From contig CANMKX010000010.1 in assembly GCA_947498595.1 (NCBI GenBank), forward strand, positions 86,576 to 150,575: a stretch of 64,000 nucleotides of DNA, read 5' to 3'. Positions 1 through 7,972 of the stretch are shown here, one piece after another. This DNA comes from an uncultured Aquimarina sp. (lineage in GTDB: Bacteria > Bacteroidota > Bacteroidia > Flavobacteriales > Flavobacteriaceae). The notes beneath the pieces are model-generated. The model made no database searches and had not been told where the DNA came from. It was given only the letters and a program-made list of their open reading frames with translations. The first letter of the stretch is position 1. Every line of letters starts with the position of its first letter. Both the position numbers and the translations under genes were made by a program.

Positions 1-2
1 CT

Positions 3-527
3 TTTTGGTTCACACGTCTTAAAAAAGGTACTGTAAAAATGACAAAACCAACGGTTATATTTTTCGGACCTGACGGTGGAGGAGATAGACATAACAAAAT
101 ATTTATACGGACTTTGTTATATAGCACATCAGACAAGGGGCAATATATTCAAAATATGTTTATACGCTTACAGCGAGGTGAATCTGTACAAAATTTTAAT
201 GTTTGGGTTTATGGTGACAAAGAATTAGTTCGAGGAAGTGGACTTTTTGTAAGTAAAAACGGTATTGCTTGCAATCATCACTTTTTACTACCAAAGGACG
301 GAGAAACATATTCTTTTTTAACAGGTGACTATTTATTACAAATATTTATTCAAACTGTTAATGAAAAGCCAAAAATAATATTTGAACAAAATCTTCAATT
401 AACCAAGGAACAATCGGAAGAAATGAAAAATCGTACAGCTGGAACTTATTTTGACTGGGCTCCAAATACACAAACTTATTTTTCACATGTTAAAATTCAA
501 TCTAGCAAATCACTTCTTAGCTACTAA
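3..527 (+). CDS. Hypothetical protein, 5' end outside the window
   Basis: I do not recognise this protein. The reading frame stays open to the left edge (residues FWFTRLKKGTVKM precede the first ATG at 39), and no clear ribosome binding site precedes that ATG. The gene therefore probably begins upstream and this is its C-terminal part. The visible 162 residues contain a Gly-rich GPDGGG segment, alternating beta-type hydrophobic stretches and an aromatic-rich end, with no membrane segment or catalytic motif I can name. It lies 144 bp before the tandem cassettes on the same strand, but no functional link is shown. Confidence 0.6.
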   Translation, partial: FWFTRLKKGTVKMTKPTVIFFGPDGGGDRHNKIFIRTLLYSTSDKGQYIQNMFIRLQRGESVQNFNVWVYGDKELVRGSGLFVSKNGIACNHHFLLPKDGETYSFLTGDYLLQIFIQTVNEKPKIIFEQNLQLTKEQSEEMKNRTAGTYFDWAPNTQTYFSHVKIQSSKSLLSY

Positions 528-608
528 TTTCACTAATATTCTTAAGAAAAAATAAATAATTATAAATCATCTGGCAATTCGTTTATCTTTATGTAAACGA
601 TATATAGC

Positions 609-1432
609 CACTGTGATAATTATATACTTATCGACAATAAATAGCTCAAATCCTTAAAAAACTAACTAATTATGGATGATTTCTCTTCAAGAGAGTTTAT
701 TGAAAAAATTGAATTTACTTTAAAAAAAATAATAAATGAGGTTTTAAACAATCTTGATTCTATTGATAACCTAGAGGTTGCTATGACTCAAACGGTACAT
801 GCAAAAATAGGAGACTTTTCCAGAAGTCTATCCTTTAACTTTCATATACCTGATGGAATAGATATTAAAAATATATCTTATTCTCCTAAAACTTCTAGTA
901 ATGGCATTATCAAAGGAGATATTATTATAGAACATTGCAAAAAAAGAGATGTATACAAATACGGAGCACCTGGATATCCCGGAAAAGAAGATGGTCAACT
1001 ATGTGAATACCCCGAACATTCAAGAAAATTTTATAAATGGAACAGTTCCTCTTGCCGATGGGTAGGTATTTATAAAAATATAAATCGAGGTAATGATAGA
1101 CAAAGTTGGTCTGACAAACTAACTCAAAATGCAGCGTTTGAGCCTTGGTGGGGTACTAATACTTCTGGTAGTAATTATCCACAAAACAACAGAAAATCAC
1201 ATGGTACAGATGACCTTTGGGCTGATCCTGGAGTGAGAAGTTATATGGGAACGTTTAAACAAATATCTGCCGATGTAATGCAATCCATTTATAGTTTTAC
1301 TTTAAATTTAAAATCCGCTATAGGGTATTATGAAAAGCTAAGTGACGTTTTTGGATTTGGGAATGATAAAAATAACACTTCTACATCCAATAATAATCAG
1401 ATATATACCGCCGAAGAAGAACCGAAAGTAAC
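609..1432 (+). repeat. Tandem duplication, copy 1 (near-identical part)
   Basis: This 824-bp stretch recurs 1494 bp downstream at 2103-2926 with only scattered substitutions. It covers about 63 bp of upstream non-coding DNA and the first ~254 codons of the 316-aa gene. Identity stops abruptly after the codons for EEPKVT; beyond that the copies are homologous but clearly diverged. Weaker similarity extends about 30 bp upstream of the left border. Confidence 0.95.
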
Positions 1433-1622
1433 AATCAGGATTAAAAAATTAAACAATTGGCATTATTTCATGAATAATAATTTTGTAAATGAATCTGGTT
1501 CTTATACCGAGAAAGATAGTACTGTGTATGTAAAAGATATAAATAAAATTGATCAATTTTATAAAGAAAAGAATGAAAGAATTAAGCAAGAAGCTAGAAA
1601 TGATTTTAAACAGAAAAATTGA
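672..1622 (+). CDS. Unknown 316-aa protein, tandem cassette copy 1
   Basis: I cannot assign a family. There is no signal peptide or membrane helix. The N-terminal ~90 residues look like an amphipathic helix followed by beta strands. A Cys/Trp/Tyr-rich centre (GYPGKEDGQLCEYPEH, then WNSSSCRWVG and EPWWGTNTSG) is unusual for this genome. Residues from about 255 on differ from the downstream paralogue, while residues 1-254 differ at only five positions (V/I, Y/C, A/S, S/P, D/G). The 3' end overlaps the following lipoprotein gene by 23 bp, which suggests translational coupling. The variable tail plus linked partner gene recalls polymorphic systems, but no toxin or immunity motif is visible. Confidence 0.85.
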   Translation: MDDFSSREFIEKIEFTLKKIINEVLNNLDSIDNLEVAMTQTVHAKIGDFSRSLSFNFHIPDGIDIKNISYSPKTSSNGIIKGDIIIEHCKKRDVYKYGAPGYPGKEDGQLCEYPEHSRKFYKWNSSSCRWVGIYKNINRGNDRQSWSDKLTQNAAFEPWWGTNTSGSNYPQNNRKSHGTDDLWADPGVRSYMGTFKQISADVMQSIYSFTLNLKSAIGYYEKLSDVFGFGNDKNNTSTSNNNQIYTAEEEPKVTIRIKKLNNWHYFMNNNFVNESGSYTEKDSTVYVKDINKIDQFYKEKNERIKQEARNDFKQKN

Positions 1623-2061
1623 AGCAATTTTAATAGCTCTATTGCTAACTATCACATTAAGTTGTACTAACACAAAGAATAATGTTTCCGATCATTTAAT
1701 CATTAAGATTCAAAATATATACAAGAAAGATAGTTTAGAATATGGAGAAATTATTTATAAATCACCAATAATGGATACTCTTAAATTAAGAAAAAGCGAT
1801 AAAAGATATCTTTGGTTTCATTTTGGTATTTATAATAAACAACAAGATATAAGAAAATTAGAAGGACAGACTTCAGAGTCATATAGAGCGATAAACGATA
1901 GTGTCATACCATTTAAATCAAAATATAATAAAGAAGGTGCATTTTATTTAGAAGGATACGTAGAAGAAACTATTTTATTACATGACTACTATAAAAATGG
2001 GAATATGAGAAAAATCAATCGTCATATTAAAATAAGTAAAAAAATAAAAGTAATCGATTAG
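1600..2061 (+). CDS. Small lipoprotein, tandem cassette copy 1
   Basis: This is a predicted lipoprotein of 153 residues: a short basic N-terminus, a hydrophobic helix and a lipobox ending ITLSC (Cys 22 from the chosen start). I chose the ATG at 1600 because it gives a normal lipoprotein signal; ATGs at 1549 and 1573 would add a long charged extension. The mature part is Lys/Tyr-rich with no known domain. Its last ~40 residues (YYKNGN then IKIS.KIKVID) match the paralogue at 3091-3561, while the middle differs strongly. It overlaps the preceding gene, so the two probably form one unit. Function unknown. Confidence 0.75.
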   Translation: MILNRKIEAILIALLLTITLSCTNTKNNVSDHLIIKIQNIYKKDSLEYGEIIYKSPIMDTLKLRKSDKRYLWFHFGIYNKQQDIRKLEGQTSESYRAINDSVIPFKSKYNKEGAFYLEGYVEETILLHDYYKNGNMRKINRHIKISKKIKVID

Positions 2062-2102
2062 TAAAACATATCTACATTATCTTTACATAAATCATACATG
2101 GT

Positions 2103-2926
2103 CACTGTGATAATTATATACTTATCGACAATAAATAGCTCAAATCCTTAAAAAACTAACTAATTATGGATGATTTCTCCTCAAGAGAGTTTATTGAAAA
2201 AATTGAATTTACTTTAAAAAAAATAATAAATGAGGTTTTAAACAATCTTGATTCTATTGATAACCTAGAGGTTGCTATGACTCAAACGATACATGCAAAA
2301 ATAGGAGACTTTTCCAGAAGTCTATCTTTTAATTTTCATATACCTGATGGAATAGATATTAAAAATATATCTTATTCTCCTAAAACTTCTAGTAATGGCA
2401 TTATCAAAGGAGATATTATTATAGAACATTGCAAAAAAAGAGATGTATGCAAATACGGATCACCTGGATATCCCGGAAAGGAAGATGGTCAACTATGTGA
2501 ATACCCCGAACATTCAAGAAAATTTTATAAATGGAACAGTTCCTCTTGCCGATGGGTAGGTATTTATAAAAATATAAATCGAGGTAATGATAGACAAAGT
2601 TGGTCTGATAAACTAACCCAAAATGCAGCGTTTGAGCCTTGGTGGGGTACTAATACTTCTGGTAGTAATTATCCACAAAACAACAGAAAACCACATGGTA
2701 CAGGTGACCTTTGGGCTGATCCTGGAGTGAGAAGTTATATGGGAACGTTTAAACAAATATCTGCCGATGTAATGCAATCCATTTATAGTTTTACTTTAAA
2801 TTTAAAATCCGCTATAGGATATTATGAAAAGCTAAGTGACGTTTTTGGATTTGGGAATGATAAAAATAATACTTCTACATCCAATAATAATCAGATATAT
2901 ACCGCCGAAGAAGAACCGAAAGTAAC
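2103..2926 (+). repeat. Tandem duplication, copy 2 (near-identical part)
   Basis: Second copy of the segment at 609-1432, offset by 1494 bp. It includes the same leader beginning CACTGTGATAATTATA and the same spacing to the start codon, so any promoter or translation signal in the leader is duplicated too. Confidence 0.95.
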
Positions 2927-3116
2927 TATTACAATTGAAAAAGTGAATAATTGGCATTATTTTTATAATAATGGTCATATAGATCAAAGTGGCAATTCTG
3001 TTAGAAAAGATACCGTTATTTTTCCAGAAGATTCCAGTAGTATTCGACAAAGGATCGAAAAAGAAAATGAAGCTAAAAGAAAAAAAGGATATGAGATATT
3101 TAAAAATAAAAACTAA
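2166..3116 (+). CDS. Unknown 316-aa protein, tandem cassette copy 2
   Basis: This is a paralogue of the gene at 672-1622, of the same length, with five substitutions in the first ~254 residues and a diverged tail of about 60. The tail keeps a NNWHYF core, then becomes highly charged (KENEAKRKKG). The Y-to-C change next to the KYG.PGYPGKEDG segment adds a cysteine missing in copy 1. No signal peptide, membrane helix or recognisable catalytic motif is present. The stop lies inside the start of the next lipoprotein gene (26-bp overlap), repeating the organisation of copy 1. Confidence 0.85.
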   Translation: MDDFSSREFIEKIEFTLKKIINEVLNNLDSIDNLEVAMTQTIHAKIGDFSRSLSFNFHIPDGIDIKNISYSPKTSSNGIIKGDIIIEHCKKRDVCKYGSPGYPGKEDGQLCEYPEHSRKFYKWNSSSCRWVGIYKNINRGNDRQSWSDKLTQNAAFEPWWGTNTSGSNYPQNNRKPHGTGDLWADPGVRSYMGTFKQISADVMQSIYSFTLNLKSAIGYYEKLSDVFGFGNDKNNTSTSNNNQIYTAEEEPKVTITIEKVNNWHYFYNNGHIDQSGNSVRKDTVIFPEDSSSIRQRIEKENEAKRKKGYEIFKNKN

Positions 3117-3561
3117 ATTCATTCTTCTATCCATATTTTTCTTTACACTATTTGGATGTGAAAGAAAACAAAAGGAATCATTATATCTTAAGATAATTTA
3201 TGCCAAGGAAACCAAAATTAATAAACGTAATATTGGCAAGATACTCTTTGATTCAGAATTAGACACAGTGAAAGCAGGTGAAAAAGATCTTAAATCCACA
3301 ACTCTTTTTTTAGGAAAATTTAAAAAAAGATATGCCATTACAGAATTAGAAAAAATGCATCAAAGTTTGGATACATTCGGTTTTATTGAAAAAAAGAATG
3401 ATACAATATATTTTGACTATATTTTTGACAAAGTCGGAATATTTTATTTAGATGGTTATATAGAGGAAAAAATTCTACTTGATAATTATTATAAAAATGG
3501 CAATTCAAGATTACTAACCAAACAAATAAAAATAAGTGAAAAAATAAAAGTAATTGATTAG
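3091..3561 (+). CDS. Small lipoprotein, tandem cassette copy 2
   Basis: This is a predicted lipoprotein of 156 residues with a hydrophobic stretch and a lipobox ending LFGC. The ATG at 3091 is chosen because it follows an A-rich GGAT stretch and gives a normal signal peptide; frame-compatible starts at 2989 and 3067 would prepend residues encoded inside the upstream gene. The tail (GYIEE, YYKNGN, IKISEKIKVID) matches the first cassette lipoprotein, while the middle is strongly diverged. It is probably co-translated with the upstream protein. Role unknown. Confidence 0.75.
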   Translation: MRYLKIKTKFILLSIFFFTLFGCERKQKESLYLKIIYAKETKINKRNIGKILFDSELDTVKAGEKDLKSTTLFLGKFKKRYAITELEKMHQSLDTFGFIEKKNDTIYFDYIFDKVGIFYLDGYIEEKILLDNYYKNGNSRLLTKQIKISEKIKVID

Positions 3562-3840
3562 CGAAATTGACTCATATTGCGAAAAAAGAAAAAGCCGATT
3601 TTAGAAACGAGTTTTCTATAAAGAAATAAAATTCAACAAAACATGTCTGACCTCAAAAGATGATAAAATTAAATGCAACAAACTATTTTTGATGATTAAT
3701 GAGTAAAAGTTTACTTATCAAAAAATAACACTTTTGCTATAGGTTTATTAATCAAAAAACTGCATTTTTGAATCTAAATTCTAGGTACAATTACTCCTAT
3801 TTGTTATTAATAGGTTCTTTGTAATTTAAAACAATAATGC
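3562..3840. other. Intergenic stretch with no assigned element
   Basis: This is AT-rich non-coding DNA between the cassette array and the AraC gene. I see no strong hairpin, no TAnnTTTG box and no open frame with coding character. Confidence 0.5.
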
Positions 3841-4989
3841 ATGGACACAGTTAGTTTAATAACTATTGGAGGAATGATTACAATATTTATTTCACTATTT
3901 CTTGCATTTTTCTTACTAACTGTAGTCTCTAAGCATAGAACTAGTAATCGTATTTTTGCTGCTTTTTTAATCATTACAACTATAGACATTAGTGGGTTCT
4001 TATTCAATTTTGCTCCTGGTAGCCCTACTAATTTAGGAATGTTCAGGAATATGTTTATATTTTTTCAGGTTCCTATCTTTTATATATATGTTATATCGGT
4101 TACTTATTCAGATTTTAGATTAAAACCAAAACACTTATTTCATACTATTCCTTTTATTATAGCCAATCTACTCTTATTTCCTCGTTATTATAATGTATCG
4201 GTGTCTTCAAAAATTGATTTTTTAGCACACCACCAAACTATGATCGAGTTAAAACTGAATCATACTTTATTACACATACAAGTGCTAGTGTATATTGTGA
4301 TTATTTTTATTATCCTAAAAAGAACAAAAAGACTATACCAACAAAATTATGCAGGAGCAAATATCAAATCCTACAAATGGTTATTTCAATTTACAATAGC
4401 ACTCACGATATTTTATGCTATTGCATTACTTAAAAACATTTTTAAATTTTCGCAATACGATATTATTTTTGAATGGATTAGAATAAGTCTTTTTCTATTT
4501 CAGTTTATCATAATTTGCTGGTACCTTTTTAAAGCTTTAAATAATCCTGATTTATTCAAGAATATTGATTCAAAATTAGAGCTCGTAACAACTCCTTTAT
4601 CCAAAACATCTGCTAAACCGATACACATCGAAACTGAAGATGCTGTTATATTAACCAAACTAAAGGAATATATGCAGCTAGAAAAACCTTTTCTTGATCC
4701 ATCAATAACCATCCAAAACATATCAAAACAGTTAGATATTCCTACACGAGAGTTATCACTTTTAATTAATCACAAAATAGGGCAACACTTTTTTGATTTC
4801 ATCAATACTCATCGTATAGAATATGCGGTATCTATCCTTGAAGATCCTAGCAAAAGCCATCTAACCATTCTCGAAATTTTGTATGAAGTGGGGTTCAACT
4901 CCAAATCCTCTTTTAATACAGCTTTTAAAAAACATACAAATACCACTCCTACATCGTATCGTAAAAACTTTATAAACAAGACATTGTAA
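3841..4989 (+). CDS. Membrane-bound AraC-family transcriptional regulator
   Basis: The N-terminal ~235 residues contain about seven hydrophobic helices, the first at residues 8-28. After a linker, the C-terminal ~100 residues form an AraC-type double helix-turn-helix: ITIQNISKQLDIP begins the first HTH, and ILEILYEVGFNSKSSFN followed by FKKHTNTTPTSYR is the classic second-HTH signature. Membrane-anchored AraC proteins of this layout are common in flavobacteria and are thought to sense an envelope or extracellular signal. The gene stands alone, and the region directly downstream carries inverted and direct repeats that could be its operator. The ligand is unknown. Confidence 0.9.
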   Translation: MDTVSLITIGGMITIFISLFLAFFLLTVVSKHRTSNRIFAAFLIITTIDISGFLFNFAPGSPTNLGMFRNMFIFFQVPIFYIYVISVTYSDFRLKPKHLFHTIPFIIANLLLFPRYYNVSVSSKIDFLAHHQTMIELKLNHTLLHIQVLVYIVIIFIILKRTKRLYQQNYAGANIKSYKWLFQFTIALTIFYAIALLKNIFKFSQYDIIFEWIRISLFLFQFIIICWYLFKALNNPDLFKNIDSKLELVTTPLSKTSAKPIHIETEDAVILTKLKEYMQLEKPFLDPSITIQNISKQLDIPTRELSLLINHKIGQHFFDFINTHRIEYAVSILEDPSKSHLTILEILYEVGFNSKSSFNTAFKKHTNTTPTSYRKNFINKTL

Positions 4990-4991
4990 AT

Positions 4992-5098
4992 AGTCGTACG
5001 TTTCTTTTAAAAAAGTAACACGTATTTATCGTGCAAATTGGTACGACTTTACGCATTCGGTCGCATCAACGGGTTTTCTTCTGCAAATTTGTATCAAC
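4992..5098. promoter_or_regulatory. Inverted and direct repeats, candidate AraC operator
   Basis: AGTCGTAC (4992-4999) and GTACGACT (5041-5048) form a perfect inverted repeat that encloses CACG-tatttat-CGTG (5019-5033). In addition TGCAAATTGGTACGAC (5032-5047) recurs as TGCAAATTTGTATCAAC (5082-5098), exactly 50 bp away. That spacing is near five helical turns. The stretch is also richer in G+C than the flanking DNA. It sits between the AraC gene and the serine hydrolase start at 5126. Operator function is inferred; the inverted repeat could alternatively act as an RNA hairpin. Confidence 0.4.
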
Positions 5099-5125
5099 AT
5101 AAATTTTAATCAAAAAATTGATACT

Positions 5126-6184
5126 ATGAAAAACATCTTCAACCTTCTAATTATATTCTTATTTAGTAACTATATTGCTTTTGGTCAAAACATTTCTAAA
5201 AAAATCGATACCATAATTGCTAGCTATCATAACACACATCCCGAGGTAAGTATTAGTCTAGGGTTTATTTCTAATGAGCAAGAATATTATACCGCATATG
5301 GTACTATCGATAAAGAGAGCTCTAATGATGTTGATAAGAATTCTATATTCGAAATTGCATCTATTACCAAAATCTTAACTTCAAATTTACTTGCGCAAGC
5401 AGTACTTGAAAATAAAATAAAACTAGACGATTATATCGATGATTACCTTCCTAAAACATATACATTGCATAAAAACCTGAAGCATAAAATTAAGGTATCT
5501 GATCTAGCCTCTCATCAATCTGGTTTACCTGATATTGATTTCAGAAAATTAATTGCATTAAATCCTCAGCAGCCTATAAGTGATATAAATGCAACCGTTA
5601 TCGCATCTATGATCAATAATTGTAATGCTTTAATAGATTATGGTCACTATCGATATTCGACAATGGGATATATCATACTTGGGCAAATATTAGAATCTAT
5701 TTATCAATCCAATTATGATACGATTATTAATCAAAAAATAATTAAGTCATTAGAGATGACTCGTACGTTAACTTCCGATTTTCAGGTAACTAATCGTACT
5801 ACTGGATATAATCCTAATGGAGGGAAACAAGCCTTTTTTAAATGGAATATTGCTGCTCCTGCCGGATTGGTAAAATCAAGTACTACAGATATGGTTGCTT
5901 TCTTGAAAGCTATTTTATTTGAAAACAATCAAATCACCAAAGCTTCTGTTATTACAGAAAAGATTTGTTATACACATAAAAACAGAACTCTTGGATTGGG
6001 AATAAACATTGTTACTGATGATAAAAATACCATCTATTTAAAATCTGGTGACTCAATGGGACAGTCTTCTATCATATGCTACAATAGGGTTAAAAAATGG
6101 GGATTAATTATATTTTTAAATCAACGTAATCATAAATTGAGACAGCAATTATTCAATGATATCTATGAAACTGTTTTAAAATAA
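5126..6184 (+). CDS. Secreted serine hydrolase (class C beta-lactamase/PBP fold)
   Basis: An N-terminal signal peptide (residues 1-21, ending AFGQ) indicates export. The beta-lactamase-like domain shows the nucleophile motif S79-I-T-K82, a second motif Y177-S-T where family members usually have Y-S-N, and a late K-S-G-D stretch in the KTG position. The length (352 aa) fits the family of D-alanyl-D-alanine carboxypeptidases, esterases and class C-like enzymes; the substrate cannot be read from sequence. The gene follows the AraC regulator and its repeat-rich region, so regulation by that protein is plausible. The YST variant suggests a modified active site rather than loss of activity. Confidence 0.85.
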   Translation: MKNIFNLLIIFLFSNYIAFGQNISKKIDTIIASYHNTHPEVSISLGFISNEQEYYTAYGTIDKESSNDVDKNSIFEIASITKILTSNLLAQAVLENKIKLDDYIDDYLPKTYTLHKNLKHKIKVSDLASHQSGLPDIDFRKLIALNPQQPISDINATVIASMINNCNALIDYGHYRYSTMGYIILGQILESIYQSNYDTIINQKIIKSLEMTRTLTSDFQVTNRTTGYNPNGGKQAFFKWNIAAPAGLVKSSTTDMVAFLKAILFENNQITKASVITEKICYTHKNRTLGLGINIVTDDKNTIYLKSGDSMGQSSIICYNRVKKWGLIIFLNQRNHKLRQQLFNDIYETVLK

Positions 6185-6551
6185 TTTCATAAATATCATA
6201 ACAGTGATCGTTTTCTGTTATAGTTCCCTTTAGTAAATATCAGCATTACTTTCCCAAATTACCTCGTACTCATGAATCATGCTTATGAGGTAATCTGTAT
6301 TAAATAAACACAAATAATTCTGTAACAAATTCAGTTTTTTTATTCTAATATTATAAGCTTTCTTAAAATGATTATAGAACAATTTATAATTATTTTATGG
6401 TACGATTTGAGGAATTTTCAACAATACCATAGATATTTACTTTATTAAATTCAATCTTCAATAAGATATCAATTTACTTTTTTACAAAAAGCAGTACCTT
6501 TATAAAAATATATCATCTAGCATACATTTTAAATATCTTCAAAAAAATAGA
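6185..6551. other. Gene-free stretch with two hairpins
   Basis: No coding frame is supported. Two hairpins are visible. ATAACAG/CTGTTAT (6198-6221, 10-nt loop) lies just after the serine hydrolase stop. A longer one spans 6258-6294. Neither has a strong T tract. The remainder before the LuxR-type gene is plain AT-rich sequence. Confidence 0.5.
6258..6294. repeat. 11-bp inverted repeat with nested CATG stem
   Basis: ATTACCTCGTA and TATGAGGTAAT pair over 11 positions (one G-T), and the loop holds a second CATG-AAT-CATG stem. No T run follows, so this is a weak terminator candidate and could be a protein-binding site for the next gene. Confidence 0.5.
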
Positions 6552-6956
6552 ATGAATATAAAAGTGGATAATAAAAAGCTCTTTCTAATAGGTCTTGTTA
6601 TTCTAATAATCATATGTGTATTAACATTCAATGTTGTTTACTTTTCTAATTATTATGGCATCGTCGAAATTGATTATATCAATTCTCTTTTATTAGTTCC
6701 TTTTATCTTGCTCATCTTTTCTTTTGGAATGTTTATTGAACAGAATAAACAAAAAGAAAAATCTAAAAAAATAGATACTTTTAATCTTACTGCAAAAGAA
6801 AAAGAGGTCACGTTAATGATCTTAGATAAAAAGAAAAATCAAGAAATCGCTAACGAAATGTTTGTTGAACTTTCTACAATTAAGACACACATCAATAAAA
6901 TCTATAAAAAGATCGGAGTAAAAAACAGAAAAGAACTATTTGACTCCTTATCATAA
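6552..6956 (+). CDS. Membrane-anchored LuxR-type HTH regulator
   Basis: This small protein of 134 residues has two hydrophobic helices (about 10-30 and 43-63), a short Lys-rich linker, and a C-terminal LuxR/GerE helix-turn-helix (LTAKEKEVTLMILDKKKNQEI, then STIKTHINKIYKKIGVKNR). No receiver or ligand domain is present, so any signal would have to act through the membrane part or a partner. Similar two-helix LuxR proteins occur widely in Flavobacteriaceae. The gene has its own upstream region and no operon partner. Targets are unknown. Confidence 0.85.
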   Translation: MNIKVDNKKLFLIGLVILIIICVLTFNVVYFSNYYGIVEIDYINSLLLVPFILLIFSFGMFIEQNKQKEKSKKIDTFNLTAKEKEVTLMILDKKKNQEIANEMFVELSTIKTHINKIYKKIGVKNRKELFDSLS

Positions 6957-7071
6957 CTACCTATATAAGTATCACTTAAACAAAATCAACCTTTTTTTCC
7001 ACCCCTAAAAATTGTATCTTTTTATCAAAACAAAACCATATTTGTCTAAAATCATTTAAACCAAAAAAATT

Positions 7072-7602
7072 ATGGACAAAAGCAAATTGTACTCAATTAT
7101 TGTAGGGTTCTTTATCGCCCTTGCCGGAACATTATTAATGTTATTATTACTTGGATTAGATCTAGTAGGTCCAGAATCTATTAAAAATGACAAATTAATG
7201 ATTGGTGGAACTATTCTATTTATCTCACTTTATGTTTTTTTATTACTCGGTATTTATAAAAGTATAACGAATATTAAAAAGCTGCATCATCAAAAAATCA
7301 CTTTCAAGAATGCTTTTATCAATGGTTGTATTGTGAGTATCTCAACTGCTATTTTCGCTGTTTTTTTAACTGTTGTATTTTATGAACTTGTATATCCAAC
7401 TTATGTCATTGATATGACAGATGCTTTGACTGAAAAATTTGCAACGCAAAATTTAAGCGACACAGAAATACATCATAAAATTATCGAGCAAACAAAGTAT
7501 TACAGTACCGCTATGCAAGCGCAATTTTCATTTGTTGGAAATCTGATTACTGGAGCTGCTTTTTCTTTAATTCTAAGTTTATTTTTAAAAACTAAAAAAT
7601 AA
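7072..7602 (+). CDS. DUF4199 family membrane protein
   Basis: This integral membrane protein (176 aa) has four hydrophobic segments: near the N-terminus, residues ~43-65, ~83-108 and the C-terminal ~150-172. A soluble stretch of about 45 residues (DMTDALTEKF to EIHHKIIEQT) lies before the last helix. This arrangement is typical of DUF4199, a Bacteroidota family without established function. Its stop codon shares one base with the next start (TAATG), so it is translationally coupled to the DUF1801 gene and begins a four-gene run. Confidence 0.8.
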   Translation: MDKSKLYSIIVGFFIALAGTLLMLLLLGLDLVGPESIKNDKLMIGGTILFISLYVFLLLGIYKSITNIKKLHHQKITFKNAFINGCIVSISTAIFAVFLTVVFYELVYPTYVIDMTDALTEKFATQNLSDTEIHHKIIEQTKYYSTAMQAQFSFVGNLITGAAFSLILSLFLKTKK

Positions 7603-7937
7603 TGATTCCAGAAGTAACTACATTTATAGATAATGCTGCAAAAAATCATCAAATGATTTTAAATCAATTAAGAACACTTATTCTTTCGATTGATCCACAA
7701 ATCAATGAACAATTAAAATGGAATAGACCTGTATATACGCTTAAAAAAGATTTTTGTTATTTAAAAACAACTAAAAAACACGTTACTATTGGTTTCTTTG
7801 ATTTTGAAAAAATAACTACAAATACTCATTTAATTGAAGGTACAGGAAAATCTATGAGACATGTAAAAATTAATGAATTAAATGAAATTACTGATTTCAA
7901 AATACGTGAAATGATCAACGAAGTACTAGCCTCTTAA
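7602..7937 (+). CDS. DUF1801 domain protein (YdhG-like)
   Basis: A 111-residue soluble protein. The pattern IDPQINEQLKWNRPVYTLKK followed by a strand ending HVTIGFFDF and the late GTGKSMRHVKI segment is characteristic of the DUF1801/YdhG fold, related to the frataxin-like YdhG proteins. No catalytic residues are established for the family. It overlaps the DUF4199 gene by one base and precedes the HD hydrolase by 35 bp, so it is probably co-transcribed with both. Confidence 0.8.
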   Translation: MIPEVTTFIDNAAKNHQMILNQLRTLILSIDPQINEQLKWNRPVYTLKKDFCYLKTTKKHVTIGFFDFEKITTNTHLIEGTGKSMRHVKINELNEITDFKIREMINEVLAS

Positions 7938-7972
7938 TCATTAAATTAGACTATTAATATAAAAAAAACTAT

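Noticed and set aside
1549..1599. Upstream starts for the first cassette lipoprotein
   Set aside because: They add a charged extension before the signal sequence, inconsistent with a lipoprotein; the start at 1600 matches the organisation of the second copy.
672..3561. Classic polymorphic toxin and immunity pair
   Set aside because: The layout is suggestive, but no nuclease, deaminase or other toxin motif, export signal or known immunity fold can be seen, so only the mosaic structure is reported.
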